DNA of 64,000 nt from Theropithecus gelada. Lineage: Eukaryota; Chordata; Mammalia; Primates; Cercopithecidae. This document shows, in pieces, positions 61,161 to 64,000 of the stretch (its first letter is position 1; each line of letters begins with the position of its first letter). The notes beneath the pieces are model-generated. The model was not told the origin of the DNA and did not search any database. It saw only the letters and a program-made list of their open reading frames with translations. Location of the stretch: NCBI RefSeq assembly GCF_003255815.1, contig NC_037668.1:80859915-80923914 (forward strand), written 5' to 3'. Made by a program: the position numbers and the translations under genes.

Positions 61161-61535
61161 GTAACATCTTTGAATAGGGCAGATTAATTTGGTAAATTTC
61201 ATTGAGAAAACTTCATTTGGACCATTAGATAAAAGAATTCACTATTCGCTTTTCCCTTCACATTGGCTCTGCCACACTGTGGGAAGTGAATGTAAGGTGT
61301 TTTGGTAGTGGACTTTTTAGAACTTGTGGTATTAGGCAGTACCAACACTAAGATGATGGAGTATCCAAATAATTTGTATTCTGATTATATTATTTGTCTA
61401 GAAGGCTCTTTTATCTGATCAAAATAGCTCCATCTTTCTTATGCTTATTCTTTGCATGAGCTTTTATTCATTTGCTTTCAACCGTTTATGTTAATTTATT
61501 TAAAGTGTATCTCTTATAGGCAACATGTAAGCAAT

Positions 61536-61842
61536 AATTTTTTTTGTTTTTTCATTTTTCTGAGACAGACTCTCTCTCTGTAGCCCAGACTGGAGTGCAG
61601 TGGTGCAATCTCCGCTCACTGCAACCTCCACCTCCTGGGTTCAAGTGATTCTTCTGCCTCAGCCTCTTGTGTAGCTTGGATTACAGGCACCCACCACCAC
61701 GCCTGGCTAATTTTTGTATTTTTAGTAGAAACAGGGTTTCACCATGTTAGTCAGACTGGTCTCAAACTCCTGACCTCAGGCGATTCACTCACCTAGGCCT
61801 CCCAAAGTGCTAGGATTATACGCGTGAGCCACCACGCCCAGC
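61536..61842 (-). repeat. Alu
   Basis: Reverse full-length copy (ctgagacagactctctctct to accacgcccagcc). Confidence 0.9.
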
Positions 61843-62047
61843 CACGATAATATATTTTTTTAAATCTACTTTGTTGAATTTTGCCTTTTAACTGGAGTGT
61901 TGAAACCTCTGCTAATAATGATAGCCACTAGCTATACTTTAGTCTTTGAAATGTAGCTAGTCCAAATTGACGTGTGCTGTAAGTGTGAAGTACACATGGG
62001 GTTTGGGAGAGTTAATATTGAAAAATATAATGTAAAGTATTTCATTA

Positions 62048-62351
62048 TTATTTTTATTTTTTTTATTTTTGAGACAGAGTCTCGCTCTGTTGCCCAGGCT
62101 GGAGTGCAATGGTGTGATCTCGGCTCATTGCAACTTCTGCCTCCTGGGTTCAAGCGATTCTTGTGCCTCAGCCTCCTGAGTAGCTGAGATTACAGGTGCA
62201 CATGCCACCATGCCCAGCTAATTTTTGTAATTTTAGTAGAGACAGGGTTTCACTATGTTGCCCAGGCTGTTCTCAAACTCCTGGCCTCAAGCAATCCACC
62301 CGCCTCAGCCTCCCAAAGTGCTGGGGTTACAGGCATGAGCCACCTGGCCCA
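62048..62351 (-). repeat. Alu
   Basis: Reverse copy. Tail complement (ttatt)n. Two bases lost near its end (gagccacctggccc). Confidence 0.9.
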
Positions 62352-62706
62352 CTGATAATTTTTTTATGTTGATTGCATGTTGAATGAAAATATTTTATAT
62401 ATATATAAAATGTATAAATTAAATAAAATATATACTAGAAAATTTAAAAGTATTGTGTGGGCAGTATATTTCTGTTAGACAATAGTGATTTAGATCATTA
62501 ATGTAATTTTTGATATAGTAGGATTTAGGTTAGTCATTTAATTATCTGTTTTCTATTTGACCCTGTAATTTTTGTTCCTCTGTGCCCCTCCTCTTGACTG
62601 CTTTTGCATTATTTAAATATTTTTAGTATACCATTTCAACTTATTGTTTTTTTCACCATATCTCTTTGTTTTTTCTTCTTTGTTTATCCCAGTGGTTGCT
62701 ATAGAG

Positions 62707-62902
62707 CATGGTTTATCAACCTTGGCACTGTTGACATTTGAGCTCTATCATTCTTGTGATACAGCTTGTGTATGGTAGGATATTCAGCAATATCCCCACC
62801 TCTTATCTACTAAATGCCAGTAGCACCACCCCCCACAGTTGTAACAACCATAAAATGTCTCCAAATATTGTCAGATGTCTTCTGGGGGGTAAATCTCTCC
62901 CA
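62707..62902 (-). mobile_element. MER20 (hAT-Charlie non-autonomous element)
   Basis: Reads antisense to MER20: 'ttatcaaccttggcactgtt', 'ctactaaatgccagtagcac', 'aaatgtctccaaatattgtc' and 'tctggggggtaaatctctcc'. About 195 bp of the usual ~220. The remaining end is cut by the next Alu. Confidence 0.82.
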
Positions 62903-62906
62903 GTTG

Positions 62907-63042
62907 GCAGGGCACGGTGGCTCACGCCTGTAATCCCAGCACTTCGGGAGGCCAAGGCAGGTGGATCACGAGGTCCAGAGATTGAGACCATCCTGGCTAA
63001 CATGGTGAAAGCCCGTCTCTACTAAATATGCAAAAAATTAGC
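62907..63042 (+). repeat. 3'-truncated Alu
   Basis: 'ggcagggcacggtggctcac' to 'caaaaaattagcc', then abrupt change to L1. No A-tail. Confidence 0.88.
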
Positions 63043-64000
63043 CTGAATTCTCTTAGTTTTCCTTCAACTGAAAATGTCTTTATAATATTATATATTGGGA
63101 TTTTCAATTTTTTTCTCTGCTTCTTCTGGGCTTCCAATGATGCATATATTAAACCTTTGGATATTGTCCCATAGGTCTCTGAAACTGTTCACTTTGAATC
63201 CCTTTTCTCTCTGTTCTTCACGTTTGATAATTTGTGTTGATATATCTTTAAATTCACTGACTCCTCCTTCATCTTCTTTCTACTCATAAACCATTCTAGT
63301 GAGTTTTCTATTTCAAATATGGTATTTTCAGTTCTAAAATTTCCATTTGGTTCATTTTATAGTTTCTGTTTCTCTGCTGAGAGCCTGTATCTTTTTTTTC
63401 ATTTCTAGTGGGCTTTCTTTACCTTGCAGTTCTAACGGCTGTTTTAAAGTCTTTAATAATTCCATAATCTGGGCTTTCTTAGGTTTTGCGTCATTGATTG
63501 TCTTTTACCTTGAGAGTATTGGTTACATTTTCTGATTCTTTGTATAGCAAATAATTTTGGATTGTATCCTGGACAGGGTGAATGTCCCGTTATACAGATC
63601 CTTTGGAGAATGTTGGTTTTTGTTTTAACAAGCATTTAAGCCAGTATGTTCTGACAATAAGTTCTGTCTTGCCTTCGGAGGGTGGTGGTTAAAGTCTTTG
63701 CTCAGCTCTCTAAACGTATGCCTACGTCAGAGTGAGCCTGAGATTTGTACAGGTCTGTACACAGAATTAGGGGATCCTCTTCTCTGGTTCACTCCACTGT
63801 GGACTTCTTCTCTTACTCTCCAGCCTGCGGAGGTTTCTTTTCCTAGTTCCTTTGGTTAGGAAGATGGGGTTTCTGTTAGAGTTTTAGCTACCTTTGCTGC
63901 TTCTGCTGCCATGCTGTTCCAGGGCTGTGCTCAACCTTGGGGCAAAGCTGTTGAGAGAGAGAGCCTAAAAAAGAAAAAAGACAACCAGGACCCCACCCTT
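63043..64000 (-). repeat. Ancient L1M-type relic to window end
   Basis: 'atttccatttggttcatttt', 'tagtttctgtttctctgctg', 'ggattgtatcctggacaggg' and 'ctgctgccatgctgttccag' are antisense L1M words. No SCP2 exon 11 is present before the window ends. Confidence 0.6.

Larger units (their letters stand above)
61380..62700 (-). repeat. Antisense L1 relic with two Alus
   Basis: 'ttaaagtgtatctcttatag' (L1 ORF2), 'ttttaactggagtgttgaaa', and after the Alus 'tttttagtataccatttcaa'. Broken throughout. (TA)n at about 62397. Confidence 0.6.

Noticed and set aside
60464..60739. Basic Glu/Lys/Arg/Gly-rich frame
   Set aside because: Translation of the (TTCC)n tract and an Alu tail.
1..64000. CRISPR arrays, operons, phage or bacterial systems
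   Set aside because: The window is intron-bearing primate DNA. Regular repeats are Alus and microsatellites.

Overview
This is a stretch of primate nuclear DNA covering the 5' part of SCP2 (SCPx form: peroxisomal branched-chain 3-ketoacyl-CoA thiolase fused to sterol carrier protein 2) on the + strand. Ten consecutive coding exons can be placed to the base. They run from the ATG at 2176 to a splice donor at 61161. All donors are GT, all acceptors are AG, the phases agree, and together they encode about 324 residues of the thiolase half. Exon 11 onward, with the rest of the thiolase, the SCP2 lipid-binding domain and the peroxisomal targeting signal, lies beyond the window. Many young AluY copies carry a form I associate with Old World monkeys (minus-strand copies ending in cttgagccaccgcgcccggc), so a cercopithecoid source is likely, though this is inferred from memory.

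Layout. 1-1940 is upstream flank with Alus and a truncated U2 snRNA retropseudogene. 1940-2330 is a GC-box-rich, TATA-less CpG-island promoter with exon 1. Intron 1 (2245-22232) is 20 kb of nested mobile DNA: an L1/HAL1-like remnant, a hAT-type DNA transposon with terminal inverted repeats and target duplication, a solo LTR12-type LTR with a 4-bp target duplication, an unassigned LTR, and an antisense HML-type (HERV-K-like) provirus remnant with a long open Env surface-subunit frame. Intron 2 holds an antisense processed pseudogene of histone H3.3, split by an Alu. Introns 3-9 carry the remaining exons among about 50 further Alus, L1, L2 and MIR relics, ERV LTR remnants and a Tigger2-like fragment. 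Intron 10 (from 61161) holds L1, a MER20 copy and Alus up to the window end.

Only SCP2 looks like a functional gene here. Nearly all other open frames are Alu, L1 or LTR translations. I see no CRISPR, operon or bacterial feature and no convincing undescribed biological system. The more unusual structures are the ERV env/pol deletion junction with its 100-bp tandem duplication, the U2 and H3.3 retrocopies, the hAT element, a near-perfect 27-bp-arm palindrome, and inverted Alu pairs closely flanking exons 4 and 9.
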